Positions 30,316 to 37,969 of a stretch of DNA of 40,840 nt are shown here, in pieces. Under the pieces are notes generated by a model that was given only the letters and a program-made list of their open reading frames with translations, did no database searches and was not told where the DNA came from. The position numbers and the translations under genes are program-made. Location: assembly GCA_937893795.1 (NCBI GenBank), contig CALCTH010000244.1:1-40840 (forward strand). Reading direction: 5' to 3'. The first letter of the stretch is position 1, and each line of letters opens with the position of its first letter. The DNA is from an uncultured Myxococcales bacterium (GTDB taxonomy: Bacteria; Myxococcota_A; Polyangia; Polyangiales; Houyiibacteriaceae).

Positions 30316-31178
30316 AGGTCCTGATCGCGGGTTGCGGCTACGTCGGAAAGGCGCTCGCCGCGGAGCTCGTCGCGGCGGGGCATGAGGTGGTCGGCCTCAG
30401 GCGCACCCCGACGGGGCTGCCCGAGCGCGCGCATGCGCTCGCCGCAGACCTCTTCGACGCTGCGGCGCTCGCGAAGGCGCTCGCGCCTCACGCGGACACG
30501 GACGCGGTCGTGTACGCCGCGAGCCCCGGCGTGCGCGACCGGAGCAAGGCGCGGGAAGCGTACGAGCGAACCTACGCCCAGGGCCCGGCGAACGTGCTCG
30601 ACGCTCTTGCACCAAAGCGCTTCATCCTCGTCTCCAGCACCGGCGTCTACGGGGCGGCCGACGGTCGCTGGGTCGACGAAGGCACGCGGCCGGAGCCGAC
30701 GCGCGCGACCGGTGAGGCGCTCCTCGCGGGCGAGCAGGCGCTGTACGCGCGCCGACCGGACGCCATCGTGCTGCGCCTGAGCGGCATCTACGGACCGACG
30801 CGCACGATGCTCGTCCGCTCGGTGCGGGACGGGCGCGCGCGCCGTCCGGCGACGACCCGGTGGACCAACCGCATCCACCGTGACGACTGCGCCGGTGCGC
30901 TCCATCACCTTCTCACGCTCGAGGACCCGGCGCCGCTCTACTGCGGCACGGACGACGCGCCGGCTCCGCTCGCAGAGGTGCAGGCCTTCCTGGCCGAGCG
31001 CTTGGGCGTCCCGGTGCCGGGGCCCGGCGAGGGCCAGGAGGCTCCGGGCCGCGGCGGTAGCAAACGCATCCGCAACGCCCTTCTCCGCGCGAGCGGCTAC
31101 ACCTTCCGCATCCCGAGCTACCGCGAGGGCTACCCGCCCATCGTCGACGCCGTCCTCCAAGGGGACGGACCGAACTAA
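30312..31178 (+). CDS. YeeZ-like NAD(P)-binding epimerase/dehydratase-family protein
   Basis: The 288-residue protein starts at GTG 30312 in the overlap with the TerB-like gene. The Rossmann motif GCGYVGKALAAEL is followed by strand ends DAVVYAASPG and FILVSSTGVYG, as in extended short-chain dehydrogenases. The Tyr-x3-Lys catalytic pair of true epimerases is not visible at the expected place (the stretch reads TRATGEALLAGEQAL), which is usual for the atypical YeeZ-type subfamily, whose reaction is not established. Further family marks are LRLSGIYGPTR and NRIHRDDCAGAL. The stop codon lies inside copy B of the dispersed repeat. Confidence 0.83.
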   Translation: MKVLIAGCGYVGKALAAELVAAGHEVVGLRRTPTGLPERAHALAADLFDAAALAKALAPHADTDAVVYAASPGVRDRSKAREAYERTYAQGPANVLDALAPKRFILVSSTGVYGAADGRWVDEGTRPEPTRATGEALLAGEQALYARRPDAIVLRLSGIYGPTRTMLVRSVRDGRARRPATTRWTNRIHRDDCAGALHHLLTLEDPAPLYCGTDDAPAPLAEVQAFLAERLGVPVPGPGEGQEAPGRGGSKRIRNALLRASGYTFRIPSYREGYPPIVDAVLQGDGPN

Positions 31179-31212
31179 TGAAACCAATGACGCCGAAAAC
31201 CCGCATGATCTC
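31161..31212 (+). repeat. Dispersed 52-base repeat, copy B
   Basis: Begins GGGGACGGACCGAACTAATG and contains the stop codon of the YeeZ-like gene at 31176-31178. It aligns without gaps to the reverse complement of 21847-21898 with 40 of 52 matches. Relative to the host gene it has the same orientation as copy A, but the stop falls 15 bases later in the element. In the minus-strand reading both copies share the peptide pattern GF-(F/I)-x-SVRPL. Confidence 0.6.
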
Positions 31213-31254
31213 CGCGACGCCCTGCGCGCGGAGCTGGCTCGGGAGAACGCCGCG

Positions 31255-32052
31255 ATGAGCACGCCGGACCCTCAGCGCCCCCGCATCACCTACGAAGCGC
31301 GCGGGCACCTGCGCCTCATCGGCCTCGATCGGGCCGAGAAGCGGAACGCCTTCGACCTCCGCATGCTCCGGGAGCTCGCCGAGGCGTACACGCGCTTCGA
31401 GGAGGACGACGCGGCCCGCTGCGCTGTGCTCTTCGCCCACGGCGACCACTTCACCGGCGGCCTCGATCTCGCCGAGGTCGGGCCCGCCGTGGCCCGCGGC
31501 GAGACGCTCTTCCCACCCGGGAGCGTCGATCCGCTGGGGCTCGGCGAGCGCGTGCGTACGAAACCGACCGTCATGGCCATCCAGGGCATCACGCTCACCA
31601 TCGGCATCGAGCTCGCGCTGGCCCAGGACGTGCGGGTGGCCTCGGACGACGTGAGCTTCGGCCAGATCGAGGTCAATCGCGGCAGCTTCCCCTTCGGCGG
31701 GGCCACGCTCCGGCTTCCGCGGATCGCCGGCTGGGGCGATGCCATGCGCTGGCTGCTCACGGGCGATCGCTTCGGCGCGGAGGAGGCGCACCGGCTGGGG
31801 CTGGTCCAGGAGGTGGTGCCCGCCGGCGCCGCGCTCGGGCGCGCCGTCGGCCTCGCCGAGACCATCGCGCGCCGGGCGCCCCTCGGCATCCAGGCCACGC
31901 TCGCGTCGGCGCGCGCCGCGGTGGAGCGGGGCCACGCCGCGGGCCACGCCGACATGATGCGCCGGCTCCCCGGCGTGCTCGCCTCGGCCGACGCCGAGGA
32001 GGGCGTCCGGAGCTTCCTCGAACGCCGCGAAGCTACCTTCGAAGGCCGTTAG
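31255..32052 (+). CDS. Crotonase / enoyl-CoA hydratase-family protein
   Basis: ATG 31255 gives 265 residues, the family's usual size; the frame is open upstream through the previous gene but is shadow there. Visible features are the first strands RGHLRLIGLDRAEKRNAF, the oxyanion-hole block HFTGGLDLAEV, the second active-site segment IQGITLTIGIELALAQDVRVAS, and FGQIEVNRGSFPFGGATLRLPR. The catalytic Glu pair of true hydratases cannot be assigned with certainty, so isomerase or hydrolase activity is also possible. It ends in a four-base TTAG overlap with the convergent lipoprotein gene. Confidence 0.9.
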   Translation: MSTPDPQRPRITYEARGHLRLIGLDRAEKRNAFDLRMLRELAEAYTRFEEDDAARCAVLFAHGDHFTGGLDLAEVGPAVARGETLFPPGSVDPLGLGERVRTKPTVMAIQGITLTIGIELALAQDVRVASDDVSFGQIEVNRGSFPFGGATLRLPRIAGWGDAMRWLLTGDRFGAEEAHRLGLVQEVVPAGAALGRAVGLAETIARRAPLGIQATLASARAAVERGHAAGHADMMRRLPGVLASADAEEGVRSFLERREATFEGR

Positions 32053-32735
32053 CGCCGGTCTTCGGCCCGCACCGCCTCGGCGAGGGCCGCACCCAAGCGC
32101 TCGGCGCCGCGCCGCGAAGGATGGACGCCGTCGCCGTCGTAGAGCTCCGTGTGGGTCGGGGACACCCATGGGCTCGCCCGCACGAAGGTCACCCCTTCGT
32201 GCGCGGCCGCCATGCGCGCGAGGCGGAGGTTCAGGCCGTGCATCTCGTCGCCGCAGCGCGCCACGCCGAAGGCCGCGCCCGGCGGGAAGGCGTAGTAGCC
32301 CAGCACCAGCACCCGGCTCCCCCGAGCTCGGATGCCACGCACCAGCGTGGGCATCCCGCCGGCGCGCCCGTCCTCGCTCACCAGCGCGTCGAGCACCTCC
32401 CGACAGGCGCCGCAGTCGCAGGTGATGTTCACGTCGTTCAGCCCGCCATTGACCAGCACCCACGGCGCCGCCTCCTCCGGAAGCTGCGTTGGGATGGCCT
32501 CGTCGCCGCCGAGCACCCGCGTGCCGCCGACGGCCTCGTTCCGCACGTTCCAGCCGAGCGTCCGCGCGGCCACATGGGGAATCGACGCGCCCTCCTCGCC
32601 ATGCCACGCGAGGATGGAGTCGCCGATCGCGTGCAGGGTCCGCGGCGTCACGGCCGGCGTCCCCTCCGCGCAGCCCGTGAGGCCGACGATCAGGAGAAGC
32701 GCGACGCATCGCGCCGATGGCCGGAGCTCTCGCAT
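32049..32735 (-). CDS. SGNH/GDSL hydrolase-family lipoprotein
   Basis: The 228-residue precursor has a lipoprotein signal (RPSARCVALLLIV then LTGC, Cys22). The SGNH blocks are AIGDSIL with nucleophile Ser40, GGTRVLGG with the block II Gly, VNGGLNDVN with the block III Asn, and GDGVHPSRRG with the catalytic Asp and His. This family removes acyl or acetyl groups from lipids, peptidoglycan sugars or polysaccharides; the target is unknown. CDCGAC near residue 115 could form a disulfide in the periplasm. It is followed by the convergent crotonase gene with overlapping stops. Confidence 0.9.
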   Translation of the reverse strand: MRELRPSARCVALLLIVGLTGCAEGTPAVTPRTLHAIGDSILAWHGEEGASIPHVAARTLGWNVRNEAVGGTRVLGGDEAIPTQLPEEAAPWVLVNGGLNDVNITCDCGACREVLDALVSEDGRAGGMPTLVRGIRARGSRVLVLGYYAFPPGAAFGVARCGDEMHGLNLRLARMAAAHEGVTFVRASPWVSPTHTELYDGDGVHPSRRGAERLGAALAEAVRAEDRR

Positions 32736-32775
32736 GGCGCGCCGAGTCTCTCAGCGGCTCCCTTCGCCGACCAGG

Positions 32776-32937
32776 TCAGCCACCGAGGAAGAGCGCCAGG
32801 CCCAGCCAATACGCCTTCGGCCGGCGTCCCTCGAGGAGCTCCTTGCGGCGCTCGTTCCAGCGCCCCGCCAGCTGGCCCAGGTGGCGCGAGAGCGTCGGGA
32901 GATCGCGGGGCGTCGAGAGCGTCGTGGGCTGCGTCAT
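32776..32937 (-). CDS. Small membrane-tail protein of 53 residues
   Basis: The frame is open from 33006, but ATG 32937 has a good ribosome site (AGGAGA seven bases upstream) and gives 53 residues. The sequence is mostly a charged amphipathic helix (LSRHLGQLAGRWNERRKELLEGRRP) ending in a short hydrophobic tail (AYWLGLALFLGG). I recognise no family. It lies after the desaturase on the same strand, with 118 bases between, and may be a small accessory or stress protein. The ribosome site supports translation; the function is unknown. Confidence 0.5.
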   Translation of the reverse strand: MTQPTTLSTPRDLPTLSRHLGQLAGRWNERRKELLEGRRPKAYWLGLALFLGG

Positions 32938-33055
32938 GTGTCGTCTCCTGCCCCTGCCGGCGCAGCGGGCAGGGGGGACAGGCGCTGGCGCCGCGCCTTC
33001 GATCACGAAAGGTCCCCGCGAGGGCCACGAAAGGGCACCGCTTCCCCTTTCGGCC

Positions 33056-34033
33056 TCAGGCGACCGCCGGGTCGGGCGTCACGACCCGGCGAAGCACCGC
33101 GCCGTAGCCCGGAGCGACGTGCGCGCCTGCGAGCGCCCCCCGTTCGCGCAAAAGCCGATGGAAGGCCGGCAGCCGGAAGAAGGGCACGCTCATCAGCGCA
33201 TGGTGCTCGAGGTGGTAGTTCACCCCGTGCGGCGCCACGGTGAGCCGCGCGAGCCACCCGGCCTCGGTCGTCCGCGTCGAGGGAAAGGCCGCGGGCCCCT
33301 CCCCGGTGCAGCTGTGCTCGGCAATGGCCCGAACGCGCAGGAAGAGTGAGTAGGTCGTGAGCAGCGCCGCCAGCCACACCGCGTAGAGCCAGGGCGCACC
33401 GGCGACCCAGCAGAGGCCGAAGAGCACGGACTGCGACACGACGAAGGGGGCCATGCGTCGCGCGACCCGGCGCCACGTGCCCGCGGGCCGGTCGGCGGGA
33501 CCGAGGCGCCGCGCCCCGCCCGACGCCGTGTAGCTCAGCCGCTCCGTGTCCATCAGGAAGATGGCCACGAGGCGCTTGAGCCCGGCCACGCCCGTGAGAT
33601 CACGCGCCACCTTGCGCAGCAGGCTCGCCCGCGTGGTGGGGAAAGGCGTCACGAGGCAGAGGTCCGGATCCTTGGCGGTGCCCGTGAAGGCATGGTGCGC
33701 CAGGTGGTGCTTTCGGTAGCGACGGAGATCCGCCCACACGGGCCCCGCGCAGAGCCACTCCCCCACAACGTCGTTGAGCAGGCGTGTTCGGAAGAGCGTC
33801 CGATGCGCGGCCTCGTGCATCAGGATGGAGAAGCCGAGCTGGCGGCCGCCCAGGACCACGAGCGCCACGGCCACCGTCACGACGTTCGGCCAGGCCCCGA
33901 CGAGCGCGAGCGCGGCGCCCACGAACGCCCAATCGCCGGCCACCGCGAGCGCACCGCGCAGGTCGCTCGGCGCCATGAGCGCCGCCCGCTCTTCCGGACC
34001 GAGCACGCCGAGGAGCTCTTCGTCGGTCGTCAT
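33056..34033 (-). CDS. Membrane fatty acid desaturase
   Basis: The 325-residue protein shows the three histidine boxes of acyl-lipid/acyl-CoA desaturases in order: HEAAH (about residue 73), HHLAHH (about 109) and HLEHH (about 279, NYHLEHHALMSVPF), which bind a di-iron centre. Hydrophobic segments flank them at about 30-65, 195-235. DPDLCLVTPFP and EHSCTGEG are typical of the fatty-acid desaturase / beta-carotene hydroxylase superfamily, where lipids are more likely than carotenoids. It would add a double bond to membrane acyl chains using electrons from a ferredoxin-type partner that is not in the window. Its start is 13 bases after the PaaX-family stop, so the two form an operon. Confidence 0.92.
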   Translation of the reverse strand: MTTDEELLGVLGPEERAALMAPSDLRGALAVAGDWAFVGAALALVGAWPNVVTVAVALVVLGGRQLGFSILMHEAAHRTLFRTRLLNDVVGEWLCAGPVWADLRRYRKHHLAHHAFTGTAKDPDLCLVTPFPTTRASLLRKVARDLTGVAGLKRLVAIFLMDTERLSYTASGGARRLGPADRPAGTWRRVARRMAPFVVSQSVLFGLCWVAGAPWLYAVWLAALLTTYSLFLRVRAIAEHSCTGEGPAAFPSTRTTEAGWLARLTVAPHGVNYHLEHHALMSVPFFRLPAFHRLLRERGALAGAHVAPGYGAVLRRVVTPDPAVA

Positions 34034-34046
34034 CGCTGCGTCGCCC

Positions 34047-34829
34047 TCATGGTCGCAGCGCCTGCAGGGGCCGACCGAGGGGCGTCGCGCCCGCGAGGCC
34101 GAGCCGCGTGGCCCAGAGCGCGCGCGCGCGCCGGTCGTAGCGGCTCATGGCCGACTGAAGTCGCTGCCGAGGCTCCGCGGACGCGAGCGCGGGGGGAAGG
34201 CGCGGGTCGAGGTGGAGGCTCCGCAGCGCGGCCCCGCCCAGCCGGAAGGCCGTCGCGAGCGCCGCATCGTCCGCTGGAGTGGCCGTCCGAAGCGCCGCCA
34301 GCCCGGTCTCGAGGGCCTCGGCGAGCGCGGTCTGCTTCGCCCGTCGCGCGCGCACGCTCCACAGGGCCTCGGCGTCGGGCGCGGGCTCGAGGGCGCTGGC
34401 GAGGAAGACCGCGCGACCGGCGCCGAGCTCTCCGCGCAGCGCGTCCACACCGCCGCGCAGGTTCGCCGGCCGCATGGAGAGCCCACGGAGCACCGGCCGA
34501 AAGCCCAGCCAGCGGAGCGCCTCGGGGAGCTCACCCAGCTCGTGCACGGCCAGCCAGCTCGTGCCGTCCCATGGAGAGAGCAGCGCGTCGTCGGTGGCCG
34601 TCCACGGCGTGGGCGGGCGCGGCGGCGCCGCCGGACCGAGCACGTAGGCCCCACGCGACGGGCTCGCGATGGCGTCGCGGGCGCGAAGGCGGCTCAGCGC
34701 GACGCGCAGCGCGTTCTCCTTGATACCCAGGATGACCCCCGCTTCGACGATGGCTCGGGCCGCGACCGGGACCGGCGAGGCCGCCGCCAGAAGGTCGAGG
34801 ACGAGCTGCCGGGGTCGCGTCAGCGGCAT
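34047..34829 (-). CDS. PaaX-family transcriptional regulator
   Basis: The 260-residue protein starts with the PaaX N-terminal winged helix: TRPRQLVLDLLAAAS, a helix with GIKENALRVALSRLRARDAI and the wing SPSRGAYVLG. A central WDGTSWLAVHELGELPEALRWLGFRPV segment and an all-helical C-terminal domain follow, as in PaaX. Known members sense phenylacetyl-CoA or other acyl-CoA thioesters and repress degradation genes. No phenylacetate genes are present here; instead it sits directly upstream of a desaturase gene, so an acyl-CoA signal for membrane lipid control is an attractive inference. Upstream are repeated AT-rich sequences suitable for self-regulation. Confidence 0.88.
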   Translation of the reverse strand: MPLTRPRQLVLDLLAAASPVPVAARAIVEAGVILGIKENALRVALSRLRARDAIASPSRGAYVLGPAAPPRPPTPWTATDDALLSPWDGTSWLAVHELGELPEALRWLGFRPVLRGLSMRPANLRGGVDALRGELGAGRAVFLASALEPAPDAEALWSVRARRAKQTALAEALETGLAALRTATPADDAALATAFRLGGAALRSLHLDPRLPPALASAEPRQRLQSAMSRYDRRARALWATRLGLAGATPLGRPLQALRP

Positions 34830-34832
34830 GCG

Positions 34833-34895
34833 GACATATATTACACCGATCGCGTCTCATTACAACGATCGACATATATTCGATTCACGTAATGA
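34833..34895. promoter_or_regulatory. Repeated AT-rich operator/promoter region between PaaX-type gene and caspase lipoprotein
   Basis: Two direct repeats of ATTACAmCGATCG occur at 34840-34852 and 34859-34871, 19 bases apart. The decamer GACATATATT occurs at 34833-34842 and 34871-34880, and TCATTAC (34858-34864) is inverted as GTAATGA (34889-34895). On the plus strand TATATT (34875-34880) could be a -10 for the caspase gene, and on the minus strand TGTAATAT one for the regulator gene. Such duplicated blocks in a divergent spacer are typical of cooperative operators. Confidence 0.6.
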
Positions 34896-34966
34896 TGGCG
34901 GCATGGGGAACGGCGAGCGACCGCATCGGGTACAAAAGCAGCGGCTGGCGTGGCCCGGAGGACCGC

Positions 34967-37942
34967 ATGGCGAGTGGACGATGGCGTGCGTGGATGCTGT
35001 GGCTCGGGCTCCTCGGTGCCTGCGAGTGCGGCGAAGGCAAGGGCGCCCGGCAGCTCCCGCCGACGCCGACCGGGGACGCCGCGCTCCTCGACCATAGCGG
35101 TGCGCTGGTCGGCCTCGAAGGCGCCCCGGGGCGCGCGAGCTTCGACGTCCCCGTCGCCGCCGGCGACCACATCGTGGTCGACCTTCGGGCCCAGGGCTTC
35201 GACCCGCGCCTCGAGGTGACGCCGCCGAGTGGCGGGACGCTTCGCAACGACGACTTCCAGGGCGATCGCTTGCGCTCGCGGTTGAGCCTGCTCGTGGCGG
35301 AGGCGGGCGTGATGAAGGTGCGCGTGGCGAGCCACCGTCCCGGCGAGGGCGGGAGCTACCACGTGCGCGTGAGCCGCGAGTCGCCGGCCGACGCCGCTGC
35401 GCCGCTCCTCTCGCTCGGGACGAGCTACGAGGGCGAGCTCGACGCCAGCGACGGTCGCGGGCCCGAAGGGCGCCTTCAGGACGTGTGGCTCGTGCCCGGC
35501 GGGGACACCGGACCCCTCGAGCTCCGCATCGAAGCCCGCGGCGACGCCGTGCCGCTGGCGCTGCTCGTGGACACGCAGGGCCGGGCGCTCTCCGCCGCGG
35601 GGAGCGGCGTGTACCGGCTGGTGGAGCCGGGCTTCCATCGCCTCCAGCTGCTCTCGCCGGGCCCGGAGGCCGAGGCCGGCTACCGGCTCTCGCTGCAGCG
35701 CGCGACGGCGGGCGCGACGCCGGTGCTGAGCCGAGCGCACCACCAGCTGCCCCCGGAGGCGGCCACGGTGACGCTCGCGGTGGGAGAGGCGCGAAGCGCG
35801 GCTCTCGGCGACGGCGAAGGCACCTTGCCCACGGGCGAGCCCGCCGACCTCTACGCGCTCGAAGGCCGGGAGGGCCAGACCCTGCGCCTCGAGCTGCGCT
35901 CCGACGCCTTCGACCCCTATCTCCTGGTCATCGCGCCGAGCGGCCGGCACTTCGAGAACGACGACAGCGGCGGCACGATGCATGCGGCCCTCGAGCTCGA
36001 GCTTCCCGAGGACGGGACCTACCGCGTCGTCGCCACGGCCTACCGGGCCGGCATGCGCGGGGCCTACGAGCTCAAGCTGAGCGAGGGCGCGCGTCCCTCG
36101 ATCGCGCCGGCGGCGCTGGCGGCCGCCGCGGGGCCGGGTGGAGACGCGCTCGTACGCACCGGACAGCTCGCGGCCGGCGACGCCACGCTCTCCAGCGGTG
36201 AGCTCGCCGACCGCTTCACCTTCGCGTGGGAGCCCGGGCAGCGCTGGGATCTTCGCCTGACCAGCCCGGCCTTCGACCCCTACCTCATCGTGCGCTCACC
36301 GAGCGGCGAACAGCGAGACAACGACGACGTCTCCGAGTCCGACCGGAGCGCGGGGCTGCTCTTCGAGACCAGCGAGGCCGGGGCCCACGAGGTGCTCGTC
36401 ACGAGCTACTCGCCCGGCGAGACGGGCGCCTACGAGCTCACGCTCACGGAACAGGCCGGCGGCGACACGCCCACGCCGCCGCCCTCGGTGGCCGCTGCGA
36501 CCGGTGGCGGTGACACGCTCCACGGCGAGCTCGCGCAGGGAGACGCCACGTTACGGAGCGGGGAGCTCGCGGACACGCACGAGCTCACGCTCGCGGCGGG
36601 GGAGCATGTGCATCTCGAGGTGCGGAGCGCGGCCTTCGACACCTACGTCATCGTGAAGCCGCCCTCGGGCGAGCAGCAGGAGAATGACGACGCGCCCGGT
36701 GGTGGCACCAACGCGGGGCTCGAGCTCGTGGCGCAGAGCGCGGGCACCTACCGCGTGCTCGTCACGAGCTACCGACCGGGCGAAACGGGTCCCTACGAGC
36801 TCGTGGTGCGCCGCGGCGGCGCCGCCCCCGCGCCGAGCGCGAATGCCGACGCGCGCTCCGTGGCGGCGGAGGGCGATACGCAGAGCGGCGCCCTCGCCCG
36901 GGGCGACGCGACGCTCTCGACGGGGGAGCTCGCGGACCGCTACACGCGCAGCTTCACGGCGGGCACGCCGGTGCGCATTCGGCTTCGCTCCAGCGCCTTC
37001 GACCCCTACCTGATCGTGCGCACGCCGAGCGGCCGGCAGATCGACAATGACGATGAGAACGCCACCACGCGCGACTCGCTCGTGGAGCTCCCCTCCGCGG
37101 AGACGGGTGCCTACCAGATCACGGTCACGAGCTATCAGGCCGGCGAGACCGGCGCCTATGCGCTGGCCTTCGAGGCCGGCACGGCGATACCCCGCGCGGA
37201 CGCCCACGGCGCCGGCGGTGCGGGCCGCGTCTTCGGCCTCTTCGCGGGCATCACCGACTACCCGCCGGGCGTGGGGGACCTTCCCGAGTGCGCCAACGAC
37301 GCCATCAAGCTCGCCGAAGCGCTTCGCAACGAAGGGCTCCTCGACGCGAGCCGGCAGGTGCTCCTGACGGACGCGCAGGCGACCACGACCAACGTTCGGA
37401 GCGCCATGCGACGCTTCGCCGGCGAGGTGGGCCCGGACGACGTCTTTCTCTTCTTCTATTCGGGCCACGGCGGGCAGCGCCCCGGGAGCCGGGACGGGCG
37501 GGAGATCGACGCGACGGACGAGTACCTGGTGCTCCACGACGGCCCGCTCCTCGACGATGAGCTCGGCCAGCTCTTCGACGGCGTCGGCGCGCAGGTCGCC
37601 GTGGCGGCGCTCGACGCCTGCTACAGCGGCGGCTTCGCGAAGGACCTCATCACGCAGCCCGGGCGCGTCGGGCTCTTCAGCTCCGAGGAGGACGTGCTCA
37701 GCGCCGTGGCGGGCCAGTTCCAGGCCGGCGGCTATCTCAGCCACTTCCTCCGCACCGCGGTCACGGGAGAAGCGGACCGGGCGCCGGCCGATCGGGTGCT
37801 CACCGTCGGCGAGCTGACGCACTTTCTCTACACGCAGTTCGGCCGTCACGCCGCGGACGTCGAGCTCCAGGGCGCCTACCAGCACCTCGTCGTCGATCGC
37901 GGCGCGGTGAGCGTGGACCAGGTGCTCTGGGCGTACCGATAG
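34967..37942 (+). CDS. Lipoprotein with six PPC-like modules and a C-terminal caspase-like (peptidase C14) domain
   Basis: ATG 34967 is chosen over 34892 because it has GGAGG seven bases upstream and starts a lipoprotein signal (MASGRWRAWMLWLGLLGAC, lipobox LGAC). The product has 991 residues. Six modules of about 100-120 residues follow, near 45, 150, 270, 394, 517 and 637. The last four repeat GDATL-S-GELADR, AFDPYLIV, PSG-x-x-x-x-NDD and a closing V-TSY-PGETG-YEL, which is the bacterial pre-peptidase C-terminal fold; the second module is degenerate. The C-terminal domain (752-990) has the caspase dyad, His834 in FFYSGHGG and Cys885 in ALDACYSGG. Orthocaspases cut after Arg or Lys. The anchored, multi-PPC form should act in the envelope or at the surface. 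Confidence 0.92.
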   Translation: MASGRWRAWMLWLGLLGACECGEGKGARQLPPTPTGDAALLDHSGALVGLEGAPGRASFDVPVAAGDHIVVDLRAQGFDPRLEVTPPSGGTLRNDDFQGDRLRSRLSLLVAEAGVMKVRVASHRPGEGGSYHVRVSRESPADAAAPLLSLGTSYEGELDASDGRGPEGRLQDVWLVPGGDTGPLELRIEARGDAVPLALLVDTQGRALSAAGSGVYRLVEPGFHRLQLLSPGPEAEAGYRLSLQRATAGATPVLSRAHHQLPPEAATVTLAVGEARSAALGDGEGTLPTGEPADLYALEGREGQTLRLELRSDAFDPYLLVIAPSGRHFENDDSGGTMHAALELELPEDGTYRVVATAYRAGMRGAYELKLSEGARPSIAPAALAAAAGPGGDALVRTGQLAAGDATLSSGELADRFTFAWEPGQRWDLRLTSPAFDPYLIVRSPSGEQRDNDDVSESDRSAGLLFETSEAGAHEVLVTSYSPGETGAYELTLTEQAGGDTPTPPPSVAAATGGGDTLHGELAQGDATLRSGELADTHELTLAAGEHVHLEVRSAAFDTYVIVKPPSGEQQENDDAPGGGTNAGLELVAQSAGTYRVLVTSYRPGETGPYELVVRRGGAAPAPSANADARSVAAEGDTQSGALARGDATLSTGELADRYTRSFTAGTPVRIRLRSSAFDPYLIVRTPSGRQIDNDDENATTRDSLVELPSAETGAYQITVTSYQAGETGAYALAFEAGTAIPRADAHGAGGAGRVFGLFAGITDYPPGVGDLPECANDAIKLAEALRNEGLLDASRQVLLTDAQATTTNVRSAMRRFAGEVGPDDVFLFFYSGHGGQRPGSRDGREIDATDEYLVLHDGPLLDDELGQLFDGVGAQVAVAALDACYSGGFAKDLITQPGRVGLFSSEEDVLSAVAGQFQAGGYLSHFLRTAVTGEADRAPADRVLTVGELTHFLYTQFGRHAADVELQGAYQHLVVDRGAVSVDQVLWAYR

Positions 37943-37969
37943 CCGAACGAAAGGAGCGGTGGTTCCCCA

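Noticed and set aside
34047-34829. PaaX-like regulator considered as phenylacetate-pathway control
   Set aside because: No paa catabolic genes occur in the window; the nearest linked gene is the desaturase.
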